Source: Quercus robur (Eukaryota > Streptophyta > Magnoliopsida > Fagales > Fagaceae). From it: a DNA stretch of 64,000 bases. The stretch covers positions 19,100,857 through 19,164,856 of the forward strand of contig NC_065545.1 of assembly GCF_932294415.1 (NCBI RefSeq), in the 5' to 3' direction. The notes beneath the pieces were generated by a model that made no database searches, had not been told where the DNA came from, and saw only the letters and a list, made by a program, of their open reading frames with translations. The position numbers and the translations under genes are program-made. Shown here piece after piece: positions 47,356 to 60,604 of this stretch (within the stretch, counting starts at the first letter, position 1; the number at the start of each line of letters is the position of its first letter).

Positions 47356-48783
47356 TCATGACACAGGATGATCAACAGAAGGATGATTCTTGAAACGACC
47401 AAAATTTAAAGGAACTACACCTTTGAGACTCTTGACATTTGCTTTAGCTCCATGAGCAATCAACGCCAATGCAACCTGCACATGCCCCATCTCAACCGCG
47501 CAATGCAGTGGCGTGTATCCAGCATCATCAACAACATCAACTTGTGCACCATTATTAAGCAACAACTTCACACTCTCAACCCTCCCCTTGAATGCAGCCC
47601 TATGCAAAGGTGTCCATCCATTCTGATCTCTCCCATTCACGTTAGCCCCTTCTGCAAGGCAAGTCTTCATTCCATGAATATCATCCACCCTTGCTGCCCT
47701 ATGCAACACATTCCCTAAATGCAACAAATCCAGCAAATGTAAATGCCCATTATCAACAGCAAGTGCAAAAGCAGTCTTCCCTTCATTATTCAACACATAC
47801 TTCACATTGGAACATTCTAACAAGTACTTCACAACCTGCAAATGCCCTTCTGCAGCTGCATAATGCAGAGGACTCCACCCATTACAATCCAAAACATCAA
47901 CTTTCCCACCAACTGATACACAAAACCTTATCACCTCAACAAACCCCCTAACTGCTGCGACATGAATTGGTGTCCGGCCATCCAAATCAACCGAGTTCAC
48001 ATCAATATCTCCAAACCTTTTACGCCAAAACTCCATCAAATCCACTCTATCCACAGCTGCCGCCTCGTGCAAGATCCTGTCAACCGAATTATCAATTTTA
48101 CAACCAGCAGCTATCAAAACCTTCAAGATACCAAGATCACCGGCACGAATAGCCAATGTAATCATTGACCTTTTATCTGAATTTTTACAATTCACATCAG
48201 CACCAGCATCAAGTATTTCAGTAACAAAATTAGCATTACTATACAATATAGCAGGTTTCAGCAATGAAGTGAGCTGAGTCCTAGTACAACCAGAAATCCC
48301 TTTCTTCAAAAAGAATTCAATTTCTGGGATCTGGGTATGGTGGGAAATGAGAAAGACAACAACTTGGTGACCCACAAGGTTGATGGGTATGGTGGCATCC
48401 CTGAAAACATGGGGTCCAGGCTTAGAAAACAAGCGGCGGAGATAATCCTGGTGAGCTTTTCCAATGGGGAGCATGGAGGATCGGACGGTGATAATATCAG
48501 GAGGAGAAGAGAGAGGAGGTTTATCAGAGGGCTGAGAGATAAGGAGGGTGTATGTTAAGGAAGAGAGTGGTGGGATTACAGAGAAAGCTTGGTTGAAAGA
48601 GTATACAGATGGCCTTGTAGTGGTTAGAGAAACTGCCACAGCCATGGCGTGCATGAGGTTGGTTAAACGAAACGTGGTGGTGCATTTTTGGCCTTTTTTG
48701 AATGCCAAGTTTATTTCTTTAAGGTCTGGTTTCACCAGCCTATCCATGGTGCTGAGTGATGACTTGCCTTTTGCCTTGCTCAC
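47356..48783 (-). CDS. MSP-ankyrin repeat protein, VAPYRIN-like
   Basis: A single-exon gene of 475 codons (463 if the conserved MDRLVKPDLKEI start at 48747 is used, which I prefer because related proteins begin MDRL). The N-terminal third is a major sperm protein/VAP domain (KKGQKCTTTFRLTNLM ... VIPPLSSLTYTLLI). The rest is a run of ankyrin repeats, e.g. DGRTPIHVAAVRGFVEVI, NGWSPLHYAAAEGHLQVV, NGWTPLHRAAFKGRVESV, AGYTPLHCAVEMGHVQVA. VAP-ankyrin proteins act at membranes; VAPYRIN itself is needed for arbuscular mycorrhiza and nodulation. This copy may be a VAPYRIN-LIKE paralogue, so the symbiotic role is not assumed. The frame is intact, with no sign of decay. Confidence 0.9.
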   Translation of the reverse strand: MSKAKGKSSLSTMDRLVKPDLKEINLAFKKGQKCTTTFRLTNLMHAMAVAVSLTTTRPSVYSFNQAFSVIPPLSSLTYTLLISQPSDKPPLSSPPDIITVRSSMLPIGKAHQDYLRRLFSKPGPHVFRDATIPINLVGHQVVVFLISHHTQIPEIEFFLKKGISGCTRTQLTSLLKPAILYSNANFVTEILDAGADVNCKNSDKRSMITLAIRAGDLGILKVLIAAGCKIDNSVDRILHEAAAVDRVDLMEFWRKRFGDIDVNSVDLDGRTPIHVAAVRGFVEVIRFCVSVGGKVDVLDCNGWSPLHYAAAEGHLQVVKYLLECSNVKYVLNNEGKTAFALAVDNGHLHLLDLLHLGNVLHRAARVDDIHGMKTCLAEGANVNGRDQNGWTPLHRAAFKGRVESVKLLLNNGAQVDVVDDAGYTPLHCAVEMGHVQVALALIAHGAKANVKSLKGVVPLNFGRFKNHPSVDHPVS

Positions 48784-51719
48784 ACCCTTTTGGTTTCTTG
48801 AGAAAGTTTTTGGCTTTGCTGAGAAAATTGGAATTGGAATTTGGGGTTTGTCTGTATCAATGCAAGCCAGATAAAGAAGATGTATGCTTAGATGCTCTTC
48901 TGGTTTTTTGTACTAAATATTTGATAATTTTATTATTATCTTCTTAATTTTTCTTTTTTTTAATTGTTAGTGAGTTGATTGATGGATTAATGTATTCCAT
49001 GTTTGTTGGTTTGGGTATGAAGTCAGCGAGATTAAGACATTGAAAATGATAGGATGGTGGACTGAAAGGGTCGCTAATCAAAGTTTGGCCTGTTTGAACA
49101 TGTGCACTTACTTTTCAAAAGTGCAAGACAATGAGGTACCTTCTGTTTTATTTCTTAAAGAATACAAAAATTGGTAGTTTGACTGGAACAGTTCAACAAC
49201 TTCAACTTGTGGTGTTGCTCTGACCTTTAAAAATGAACTGATGGTACCTGCAGCTTCCCAATAGGAGCATTTTGTTCAATTTCCACAGTGAGATCATATT
49301 ATTTTTATTAATCTTGATAGATTAGACTGTTAAAATAGGCAGCTGATTGGTTTGTTCATCTAGGAAATATTTTTCTGATAGTGAATTGGAAATCTCTGTA
49401 GAAAATGCTTAAACTAATTCTACAATATATTCGTGAGTTTTGTTAGGCTAATTCTGGCTACATTCATGAGAGGAAACATGTGCCTTAGTTAAGAGGGGAC
49501 CTTGCCGTAGCCTGGTAACCAAAGCAAGGTCCTCAGGCAGAACACACTGCACATCTTTTAGTGATGGCATATTAGATTATTAAGCCGAAATAATTATTGC
49601 AATTGAGTGATATTGAATTTCTGACTTACAGGCAGTTGTTTAACATACTAGGCATTAGAGAAAATAATTTATATGGTTCTTACACTTAATTGGTTTTGGT
49701 AGGAGCATGTAATGCAAATGAGAATGCCAAAATGTCAAGCATCATGTAAGCATGACGACTTATATTACTGGAGATTACAGACGTCCAGAAAAGGTCCAAA
49801 TTAGTTACCTGTAACTTCTAGTCTGGTAGATAGCAACTGTCCATGACATTTCGCAAACAATTATGCATATAATTATTATTCCTAAAGCTTAGTATCAAAT
49901 CACTTGTTCTTGCAGAGTTAGTGATTTCATGACTGGTCCATGGACATATATGGGAACCATTGCCATTTGACTAATGAAAGATGTCTGTGCTTGCAACTAC
50001 AAATTGATTATTTTAAATCTAATGAGCTCATAATATCACTTTCCATGGGCCTTCTTTGTATGGTTTGTAGCCATAAATAACATTCTTATTCATTTTTTTA
50101 TTTAACAATGACACCAATTGTAACTTTACACATTCAATTAGTTTTGCCATGTTAATTTTTAAAAAGTCATCGTTTTTGTTTAATGTTCTCATTTTTTTAC
50201 ACATTCAATGTCTTCATTTTTTGTTTTGTTTATATATATACATTTTTAATGAAAGATGAGAACATTGCTTAGTTTGCAGTTTGTCAATGACTCCCTGGGT
50301 TTGGGTTGTTTGACAGCTATAAGTGGGTTCAAAAGATATTTTTGTTCCTTCAATTTTAGTTTTTATCTTTTACTTTGATACACGGTCCAAATTATTTTTT
50401 GGCAAACAGACACCTTCTGGAAAATGAAAAATATAGCCGTAAACTTGAATTAGAGAATGAGTACAAGTGGAGTTTCAATAGGCTTTTACTAGATTCTGAT
50501 ATTGGTCTATATACATTCACCAAGTTGGTCAATTAATGCTGTATTTTCTTTCATAACTATATTGTTAGAAATTTTTGTCTTTCTTTTATGCAATGGAATT
50601 GGGCCTAAAGGTGCATCTTTCCATATAGTAGCTTTAGTAACTGCTGTGAACCAGTCATAATGTTTTGGTTCTAGCCTCTAGAGAGTGTGAAAAAGTAGTA
50701 AGTGGAACTAAGGTAATAATCATGTTTGACAAGTAATGGAATCAATGATTGTAACAGGGATAAGCACTATTTAGATTCTTTCATTTTCAAGGATTTATTT
50801 ATTTATTAATACTATGAATGATTAAAAATTGAAGATTGAAATTTAAAATACAGTTTTCCTTATAGTTCATATTTAAATAGGTGCACTGGCTTTCTTAAAT
50901 TTTAGTTTCTACTGGAGCTTCTATTATTGTTTGGATAAGAAAATACCAATTTAGAAACTATCTAACATCTAAGGGGCAGCATATCAACAGTAATTTTCTT
51001 TGAGCAAAGAGCAATATGAGCTCAATTTTATATGCCTGAACTCATATATATGAATCTAAAGTTTACTATGTTTGCCCATCTTTCCCAACAGTAAGGAAAT
51101 GTAATCATGGCTATAACAACCAATGCAATTGTCTGTTTTTGTCTTTTCTGATTGGCACCATTGGAAGAGTGGGCTAAACTTAGACAAAGATGCTGCACTG
51201 CAATTTGTTTTATAAAGAAAAGTTGCTACAACAGTCCAACAATAGTCACTTGCTCACTTTTTACTGTGATCAAATAAATCATTAATGACTAAAAAACATG
51301 AGCTTCCAACCATTGTACATTTTACTTGGATGCATACTTGTCTTTTTTTTAGTTCAATAAAAAAAATAAAATTTAACTTAGGGGCACCCTTAAATTCTTG
51401 TTTTATGATTCTCTACAATTTGGATCTTCTTTTGGCTGCTTTCAGTTTTGCCTTTAACGATGTGTATGCTACCAATAGCATGAGAGTCTATGTCAAGACA
51501 TACTTCTTTGCATATCTTGCAAGTAAGCCAGGATGTAAACCCATATCTGTTGTTTTGCTAAAAACTTTCATGGCAGTTTTGGGCTCGTGTGCACTCAACT
51601 TTCTGTCCTTTAACAACCTTTATGCCTCTGAACTAATTACGAAACGCTTATGCCTGCATTCTTGGAAACCTTGTTATGAAGTTTGCAGACGATAAACCAT
51701 TATTATTGATAACCAAATT

Positions 51720-51750
<31 letters not shown>

Positions 51751-53690
51751 GGTGGTGTGGAAGAAGCATATCTTAAGAGGAAAATACTTTAATCATTTAT
51801 GATGATCCTTCCAAACAAAGCACAGATTCACTTTTTCAGGAAGGGAGATTCAGTACTTGTTCGGTTTGCTATTGCCTATCAGTAAGGATCTGGACTTACC
51901 TCTAGCTGGTCCAACAAATTACTACTAATTTTTTCAAGTTAAATGCAGTTGGGAGGTCCTTGTATCATTTTTTTGATTTGCTTTCGGTTGATCTATTAAT
52001 ATAGTTATTTATTGTTTCTTTATTTGTATAATTAGAAGAAATGATTCTATCAAATGCTTACTGGCCCCTCTATTTGAAAAAATTAAACAGATAAGTTTTT
52101 CAAGTATTAATTGCAGTCAGCTGTTATCAACTCTCTGTCCATATGCCTTTAAGAATCCAAAAGAATAAGCCTATTTGGTTCTGTAATATCCATGTTACTA
52201 AGTAACCAGCAATTGTCTCATATCAAATACCAATTCATGGAGCACTATCACAAAGGGTATTGGATAGATTGTGTCAACTATAGAAAATTAGATAAAAAAC
52301 ACTCAGTCAGATAATATTAATGATAATTTAAACTTTCAGCTATTAGTCCTCTGGAGAGTGTCGTGAATACATATTTCACACATTATTTCAAAAATAGACA
52401 TCCTTGGGGGTAAGTTTACCTATCAACCATCTCTCTCAAGATGAAAAAGAAATATCCAATTGGCAAGGTACTCAGTTTTTAGAATTTAAAGTCTCACTAC
52501 AACACTTCATGCAGCTTCAGAATGAAATTATATGATAGTTTTTTTTTTTTTTTTTTTTTTACATTGGGCATTCTTGTCAACAGTAATAATTGGCATCATA
52601 ACCATAGTCAATGGAATCATGAAAGTATACATAGGATGAGTTTTGAATCTGAAATAATAATTCTCCATTTTGATATGAAGAATTAATAGCATTTTCTTTC
52701 TTTTACTCATTTAGATAGTGCATTTGTTTTTCCCTTATGATGTTTGGTTGAAATATTTTCAGCAGCCTGTCGAATTCAATTTGAAGATTCCACCTCTACC
52801 TCAGAGATCTTTGTGCTAGAATATGAAGATCATCTGTTAAAATACTTACTAGGTTGTGGGCTGTGGCATCGCAAGTCTTGCCATGAGTGATTATCCAGAC
52901 CAACCCATTTTCATTGTATTTAGGCCAGAGAAGAGATAGAAAATAGACCATGTTCATCCTTCAGCTGAATATTTCTGCAAGGTTTCTTTGTTTAGCAGCA
53001 CTGAGATATTGGGTATTTCAGAAGCTAAATGGGTGACACCTGCATCAGATGGAAGCTTTTTCACAGCTTTAGAAAGTGGAAAGCAAAACATACAATTATA
53101 GCTCAAAATCATTCTTAGTAACAAATTAGCAATCCCTGCAAACCACCCTGCAAATAAAGCTTCAGGCATTGTAGTAAGACTTCAACAGGAGCAAGAGTGA
53201 GGGGTTTTACAAGCTGCCTCCTTTCATTGAAGCTGCTTCTTTAACAACAGAGAAACGTGGTTCATGTTTTTGAGCTTGGCTGGACAGCTTATACATACCT
53301 TCATGAACAAGATATGCTGCCAACAAAAACTTGTTTCAAGGCATGGTTTTAGCTTTAGGTTGTGGTACTAAATGTTAGTTAGAATATTGATTAAGTGATT
53401 TAATTCATCATTTCTCAATAGCTTAAACTTTTGGTATAATTGGTAATTTATCATGATATTAGAGCTGGTGATTCTAAATTCTAACCCTATAAACTAACTG
53501 TAATGAATTGAGAATCTGAGATCAATTCTAAATCCTTCTAATCTCTTGTCTTTGGTATCACTAACACTTTCAGAGAGGGCAACCACTGTGTGGAATCTTG
53601 TGTTTTCAAGACCCTCCAAAATGTATTTTGAGTCAGCTTAAAGGCAAGCTAAGGGAGTGTGTTACCCCCATGATTTTTTTTTTTTTTTTT
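48784..53690. other. 4.9-kb intergenic stretch
   Basis: AT-rich, with no gene I can support. It includes a T9 G23 tract at 51721-51752. Sequence near 53420-53480 (TTAAACTTTTGGTATAATTGG ... ATGATATTAGAGC) resembles the primer-binding neighbourhood of old retroelements, but no LTR is visible. Confidence 0.45.
51730..51752 (+). repeat. Poly-G tract, 23 G
   Basis: Directly preceded by a T run. Confidence 0.9.
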
Positions 53691-54108
53691 TTTTTTGGGT
53701 GGATAATTCAGATTTTTCCAAAGAAACACATTTATGCTAGCAGGTTTCTCAAGGTTAGAAGCTCCTAAACGTACAAGGAATTTAGGGACCACTTCTAGTG
53801 TCAAGGCTAAGCTCTGGGCCCTTAAAGATGGCCTTAACCTAGGTCAGCAGCTAGGAATTAATAATATTAATGTAGAAATGGATATTGAAGTTCTTGTTTA
53901 TATGTTTATGAATCCCTCATCTATTAACTTTATGTTGGAACCCCTCTTATCTGACTGCAGGGGCAGTACAACTAATAGACTTCCTTATTTTGAATGAACC
54001 ACCGCCTGTGGTCGAACCTTTGCTGGCTTTTGATAAAGCCAGGCTATTTTGTAGTAAACTTGTTTGCTGTTAATTAATATTATGGTCTTGTTTAACCAAA
54101 AAAAGTAT
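53690..54108 (+). mobile_element. 5'-truncated LINE, RNase H end
   Basis: The plus-strand frame 53734-53997 encodes the end of a LINE RNase H domain (TTSSVKAKLWALKDGLNLGQQ ... NPSSINFMLEPLLSDC). A short 3' UTR follows and it ends in an A-rich tail (AACCAAAAAAAG) near 54100. It is another copy of the same broad L1 class as the element at 0.9-6.8 kb, 5'-truncated near 53690. No target duplication was resolved. Confidence 0.72.
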
Positions 54109-54266
54109 GTGCCTTTTAAATTCCAAAGAGTTGGGCAAAAGGAAGTGTAGGATTCCTGTGTGCCCTAAAGAGAAAGGGAAGTAGGAGTAGGGTCCATGAA
54201 AATTACCTGCAAGAGAAAAGTCCTATAAATAAATACCCAAGGTCCAAGGCAGCACTAATGTGAGAA

Positions 54267-54304
<38 letters not shown>
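54267..54304 (+). repeat. Poly-G tract, about 38 G
   Basis: The longest of three G runs in the window. Followed by AGTGGGGGGGG. Confidence 0.9.
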
Positions 54305-54305
<1 letters not shown>

Positions 54306-54760
54306 GTGGGGGGGGGTGAGGAACCCTTTAAAATCATTGACAGCTCTTAATCTTCTCAGGATTAATCAGTTGCCTCTTGCCTTCACTTTCACATGGTCAA
54401 CATGCACCTTAATTGGTAAGGTGACAAAAATGCAATCATATTGTAAAGATATTCAATTGTAAAGGAAACCTTTGATTGTTGCCACAAGAACTTGCAAAAT
54501 ACAACTATAATTAACTTGCTATGTTATTACTTTGTACAGTATCAGATGCTTGCAGCCTTCTGATAATTTACTCTGAATTTTAAAAGCGATCATTACATGC
54601 AATTGCAAATAGTAACAGTTTCTTTGAAACTCCACAAAGAGATATACGAAATTCTTTTGGTGCCTTCAGGAGTCTAGATATCCACCAAACACCTTTTAAG
54701 CCTTCCTGCTTCTCTTTCTGGTTAGAAATCCTACTGAGAAGTGAGAACTCCCAGCAACTG

Positions 54761-56607
54761 TCATATACTTGGTGTGTCATTTACAGCTTCATTGAATGAG
54801 GTAGCCAAGCTTGGTTGAGAACTTGACTTGTTTGAAGGTTCTGAAACTTTGGTCTTTCTTGTGCTAGGAGATTTTGTAATCCTGGATTTTGATGAGTCAG
54901 GGGCGTTCAAACTATTCACTAAAGCACTCATGCGCCTCCATTCAACTGGTTTCAAAAACTTCCATGGGTCTTCTAACATGGACTGATTGTAAAATTGCTG
55001 AGGCCCCGATAGACGAGCATGAGAACTTCGCCCTCGTCCACTACTATGTCCCAAAACAGGGCTCATGCTTCTTCCATACCAGCGACTCCCACCTCTTCCT
55101 GAACCAGGGCTAGGACTGCCTCCTCGTCCTGAACCAGGGCTTGGACTGTGGCTGACCCAGTGACCCCAGCCTTGCCGAGTATTAAAACGCAGGCTACCTC
55201 TTGGTCCAAACCCAGGGCTTGGATAATGACCCCCTCTAGATGGATTATATGGAAAACTACTGCTTGTTGGGGTTATTGGTGCATTCCAGACTTCTGGAGT
55301 CCGGGGATGCATGGTAAAAGGATTGGATGTTCCTATTGGGCTTCTATGTGGACCAGGGCTGTAACAAGAACCTTGTTCTTGGTACGTTATCTGATTGGGT
55401 GAACTGCTAATCTGGATTTGATGAGCAGAATACAGAGCCATTCCAGGGTTCATTGGTCCAGCTAAAGCAAGAAAAGAGAAACTTCAGGTGACAAATAATC
55501 ATCATAAAACATTCCGGCCATTATTACAATGATAATGATAACAATAATTACAATACAAGAATCCCCCTTTTGTTTCATTGATATTAAAAATAAAATTAAA
55601 ACTTTACTGCATGCATTTTCACAATGACATGCTTATGTGAGAGGTAGTGATTAATTTGCCCAAGGTTAAACTGAAGCCTGAGGCCCTGAGCATGGAAATC
55701 CAAATATTTTCCAGTCCCTGTGTCCCACCACTTGGAAAAAACATGGCTAGGATTCACTAAAGCTACATTGAATAACAACTGATCGCAAGTTCTCTACCAA
55801 CCCATGTTTCATCTCTATAAGTGGCTCCTACTTATACCATCAAATACTCAAAGCACCAGAATAAAACCGTAAGTCGCTAAAACAGAATAGCATTTTTGGA
55901 ATGAAAATAGTTTCAATTTCCACTATTTTATTAATAATGTGAAACAATCACATCACCCAAGAACTACAATTTCATTTTTAAGAAAACACTATCAGAGAGA
56001 CAAGCATGGCTATACAAAATGCGTCTAGTTGAAACAGCTATCAGAGAGTTGTTTCAAGCAAATGCACATTCACCCTGACCACATGTTCTCTAGCGCCCTC
56101 TTACCTCTTCCTTCTTCGAGCTCAGGTTATAGAAGAAGGAATCGAGAAGAAAGTATCACAACAACTACTTTTATTACTGGACAGCTCATGATGTTCATAC
56201 TAATCTATTAGGTGCCTCTGCATCTTGTGTGCGGTAATCTGATATTATCCTATGAAAAAAAGAGATGACAAAATGATGAAAGATTACAAACTACCTGGAA
56301 GAGATGGTGAAAACTGTGCCATAGGAGAACCACAATAATTGGGAGATGTGAAATAATCTGGTCTGTTCTGATTACTAGCCTTGCTACTCTTCTTGCTATC
56401 AGAGAATGCTGACATTGGGTCTGTGTAAAAATCAAACCTAGGAGAACATGACTCCTCCTGCTCTGCCATAGTTGCAGAGGTTTCAATCAATGGATTAGAA
56501 AGGGAAACAGGCATCGAAGAACTTGCAACATTAATTGAAAATTCAGACTGAGCAGCTTGCATGCGCACTGCATTCAGTCTTTCTCTCCTCTTCTCTGATT
56601 CCTCCAT
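54761..56607 (-). CDS. SIC: SICKLE-like proline/serine/glycine-rich protein
   Basis: Coding exons 56607-56295 and 55461-54761, joined at CCAG|GTAGTT and GCTTTAG|CT in matching phase, give 337 residues. The protein starts [20 protein letters not shown] and has [14 protein letters not shown]. It then has a Pro/Ser/Gly-rich middle with two [10 protein letters not shown] repeats and a conserved [14 protein letters not shown] near the C-terminus. This pattern matches the plant SICKLE family (annotated as hydroxyproline-rich). SICKLE is a nuclear protein reported to affect microRNA levels, splicing and intron-lariat turnover. A non-coding first exon probably ends at 57330 (GAG|GTTAGT), and exon 2 starts at 56612. 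The frame is intact. The gene is flanked by intergenic DNA. Confidence 0.85.
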
Positions 56608-57329
56608 TTAATCTGATAATCAAAACAGTATTCACAACTCAAAACCCTGGAAGACATGAAATAATATGAACAAACAGTCATCCAGCTCGATACAAAAACT
56701 TCAATGCTACTACTTTTATCACAGCACTGGATAACAAAACGAGTAAACTGATATTGAAGTTTACAAAAAAGCCAGCAGAATATAACTAAAAAAAAAGGTC
56801 TTATTTTCAGACTTTAAGTTATTTCCAGCCTCATGGCTTGTCATCACCGTTTTCGTCAACCAACAACTTCTAACACTTATGCTGTAAGAATAATCTAAAT
56901 AGAAAAACTGGAAACAAGAGTTTTGGGTTGCAAAATTATGAAAGAAACCTTAGCTTCATGTATTTTGTTTCTGTGGTATCATGGATCAAAGAAGGCATGT
57001 TTTTTTTTTCCAGAAACCTAAACCCAAATTCTCAAACACCCAAAAGCAAAATGCTTATCAATAATCTAAAGAATGCACAGAAGAATCATATAAAAACAAA
57101 CAATTTTAATAAATTATGATCAGTTTCATGAAGAGAAACATACACAAAGGTTGAGGAAAAAAAAAAAACTGTTTGATTATATGAAATAATTAAGGACGTT
57201 CCAATAGTTCCTAAGAGAAAGTTTTGGTATAGCTATTGACAAGAATGTATTGAAAACCCATTGAAGCATTTCAACAGACAGGTTGTAGGCAATAGTAAAA
57301 ACCCACATTAAGCAAAGAAAATTACTAAC

Positions 57330-57425
57330 CTCGATAGAGAGAGAAGATTGAAAAGGCTGAAGACAACGCAGGTCGGCGCCGGAAGTGAGGTCGCCGGCGA
57401 GAGAGAACGTTGAGTGAGATTATAT
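57330..57425 (-). other. SIC: Probable 5' UTR exon of the SICKLE-like gene
   Basis: A CT-rich, GC-richer segment on the minus strand ends in a clean donor GAG|GTTAGT at 57330. The intron to the acceptor TTATCAG at 56613 places the ATG five bases into exon 2. The transcription start is only estimated. Confidence 0.6.
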
Positions 57426-57439
57426 AGTGTGTGTCAAAC

Positions 57440-59816
57440 TGGGGCTAGAGAGGTTGGGCTGTGTGAGTGTGTATTAGACCCACCAGCCCAATAACTCAAC
57501 CCAACTAGAAAGCTCAAGTTGGTTTTGGAAGATTAATGGGCTTTGGTTTTTTAATTTTTAAATGTTGGGTTTGAGTAACTCGACCCAACTCACACTTTTA
57601 ATAACACAGTGATTTTTATAGTTATCATGAGTTCGATTAGATTGGATTGGATTGGATGTCTCAACCTTAATTATGTCAAATGGGATGCTGTGAAAAAGTC
57701 TTTTTCTATTTTAAAGTGTTTTTCATAAAATTTATTTTACGCTTGAGGAACTGAAAACATTTTCCTCCCAAAATGCTTAGTTATTTTTGTTTACTGAATT
57801 TTAAATTTCTCATTGACTCTATTTTCTTGTCATACCAAATACGAAAATTTCAAAAGATCATTTTCAAAAAAACAAACAAACAAAATTCTTTGTAAGTTGT
57901 TAATGACTTTTGGACTTAGTGGTACCTTCACCTTTGCTATGGGTCCGTATCATGTTTGGGGTTCAATTTCAATCTGCAATAAATTCACCTAGCCATAAAA
58001 GAACAAAAGTTGTTACTTGATAGATTCATATCAATTCGTTCAAAAATTATTATTTACTTTAACATAAGAATTTATTTTTTCTATTTTACACACTCACCTT
58101 TTCAAAATACTTTACATTAAATTATCTATTTTACATTATATTAAGAACAAAACTTAAGTGCTGTTTTTAAGGTTCCCCACTTAAAATTGAGTCATGTAAC
58201 TACTTAACTAAAAAATACACTTCCATCACATGAGGAAAAATCTACATGACAGAATCTTAATAGAGAAACTTAAGGAATAGTACCTAAGTCTTGCTCTTAC
58301 ATTAAAATATCAATTTTTTATGATTTTTTTTTAATGATTTCTCTATCTTTGTGCACAACAACCATCATTCACTATTTTCCTTCATTCTCGAAATACGTAA
58401 AGAAATAATAAAAAAACTAAGGGTCATGTTAACAGATGCCTTTAAGATAATTGTTAATGAACCATAATAGAAAAGTTTTGACACCACTTTTATAGGAAAT
58501 ATAAAAAGCTATTAACAACATTTATTGTTTTATCATTCTCGGAATTAAATATTTCTAAAAATAGCTCCTAAACCAATATCCCTTATAATTGGTTAACATC
58601 CCAAAAAGTAAATACAAATTGGACAGTGATAGTGTAAATTTATACAATTATACACAGATTGATGTAGGTTATTTTTTAGCAAAATTGTGTAAACTTTACA
58701 CATTTTTCTATTATACACCGATGTGATGTGAGTGCTATTAGTAGTCTTTGGGCTCCCAAAAAAAAATGATTAATGAGATCAAAGATAAAAATATTTCAGA
58801 GTGTGTGATATTATTATATTAATAATTACCCACAAAAAAAACAAGAATGAAGAAATTCATGTGTAAGTCCATTATTTGCCTCCATAGTGTAATCTTTGTC
58901 CTCTAAAAATGGCTTGGATGTCCAGCCCAGCTTTAGCCCATCATGCTCTATTATCACCATATCCATTTATACTCAGAATTAGTGAGTCCATTTTATTCAT
59001 ATATGTAACAAAGACAAATGACATGAGAAATAGTAACTTTCTTTCTGTGCCAAAATCCCCTGCAATATTATACCCCACAACATCCTCTCATATATATAAT
59101 TACAATCTAATACTGACAAAGACATCTATGTTTTATCAATTTTTTGCATTCCTTTTGGATTGAAAGGAAAAGTCTCACCACCCAAACCCCATACCCTCTG
59201 AACCAATAAATCATTAGTAGATCAATTATTTAAGATCCAATAAATGAACCAAACAAAAACTAAAAGAGGGCTCTTCATGGTCCATTTATTCAAAAGTTTA
59301 TAGAAATGCCATGTTTATCATATTTTCTAAGAACAGACAGCACATGCCTTCTTAGAGCAACAAGGGCGCAGGAAGTCACATCGCAAGATTAAATGGGGGT
59401 GCCAGTAGAGGCTATTAGGGTGATAGTGTCGAAATTGCATGAAATTTAGCAAGTTGAAAGGAAATAGCATTCTAATCCAGACTCATGATACTATGAACGT
59501 CGCCAAAATTTAGGCGAATCCCTTCATTAGGACTCCGAAAACAATGTTTTTACTATTTATAGTAATATTTGTTTTTCCTTAATAACTTTTAATTTAAAAG
59601 TCAGAATAAGGTCTCGTCTGTTTTGGAACGACCCTTAAGGTCATTAGTTTATGATTCTGCATTTAACTCAATTTTGCCATTTTTGGTAAATTTTGGTATT
59701 TTGTCACCTAATTGCGTAATTAGTACGAATTAGAGTTTTAGACGTTTTTCTCAATATTTATATGTTTTGTAGCCGTTAGAAGCAAATCAGACTATTATCA
59801 ATAAATACAGACATTT
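57440..59816. other. Intergenic stretch
   Basis: AT-rich sequence with one MITE (58143-58299). The stretch 59340-59816 has the look of an old LTR (a run of unique, non-coding sequence leading into the 401-bp repeat), but no ends could be set. Confidence 0.4.
58143..58299. repeat. MITE, family A copy 3
   Basis: Starts AACAAAACTTAAGTGCTG and ends AATAGTACCTAAGTCTTGC; core ACACTTCCATCACATGAG as in the copies at 11.4 and 14.4 kb. Confidence 0.72.
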
Positions 59817-60432
59817 GTCAAATTATTTCTCTAGTGGATTCCAGTTTTTTTCTCCTAGTGGATTCCAGTTTTTTTGTCCTTGTGGATTCAGGGAAACCCC
59901 TCATGGATTTGAGGTTTACTACCAGGAACTAGCGGTTTAGTTTATGTTCCATCAAGAGAACATCGCATGTGCTTTCTTTAGACTTCCACGACATCATTTC
60001 CTAATTATAGGAATTGCTCTCATTGGAAGCAAAGCAAGTATTCTTAGAATTTATACACAAAAAAAAAAAAAAAAAAAAAAGAGAGATTTTTTTTTTTTTT
60101 TTTTTTTTTATAGTGGGTTTTGGGTAATTGGGTTCCAAATAAAAGTCTTTTAGCTATAGGGTTTACTGGACACATCTTCTAAATGTGTATACACCCATTG
60201 CACTCAGTAGAGGGAACCACAAACTATTTCTCTAGTGGATTCCAGTTTTCTTCTCCTTGTGGATTCAAGGAAACCTCTCGTGGCTTTGAGGTTTACTACC
60301 AGGAACTAACAGTTTGGTTTATGTTCCATCAAGAGAACATCATGTGTGCTTTCTTTAGACTTTCATGACATCATTTCCTAATTATGGGAATTGTTCCCAT
60401 TGGAAGCAAAACAAGTATTCTCAGAATTTACC

Positions 60433-60472
<40 letters not shown>

Positions 60473-60604
60473 ATATAATTTTTTTGATAGTGGGTTTTGG
60501 GTAATTGGGTTTCAAATAAAAGTCTTTCAGCTGTAGGGTGATTGTTACTGGACACATCTTCTAAATGTGTATACACCCATTGCACTTAGTAGAGGGAAAC
60601 ACAT
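59817..60604. repeat. 401-bp tandem duplication
   Basis: Two successive copies (59817 to about 60217, and 60218-60604) share TTTCTCTAGTGGATTCCAG, GAGGTTTACTACCAGGAACTA, CATCAAGAGAACATC and GTATACACCCATTGCACT, with an offset of 401 bp. They differ by scattered changes and in their simple-sequence tracts: A/T runs at about 60059-60110 in the first, a (GA)n at about 60436-60469 in the second. Origin unknown, possibly LTR-derived. Confidence 0.85.

Noticed and set aside
51285-51695. 136-codon plus-strand ORF
   Set aside because: No start context, no domain and no conserved pattern; looks like chance in AT-rich DNA.
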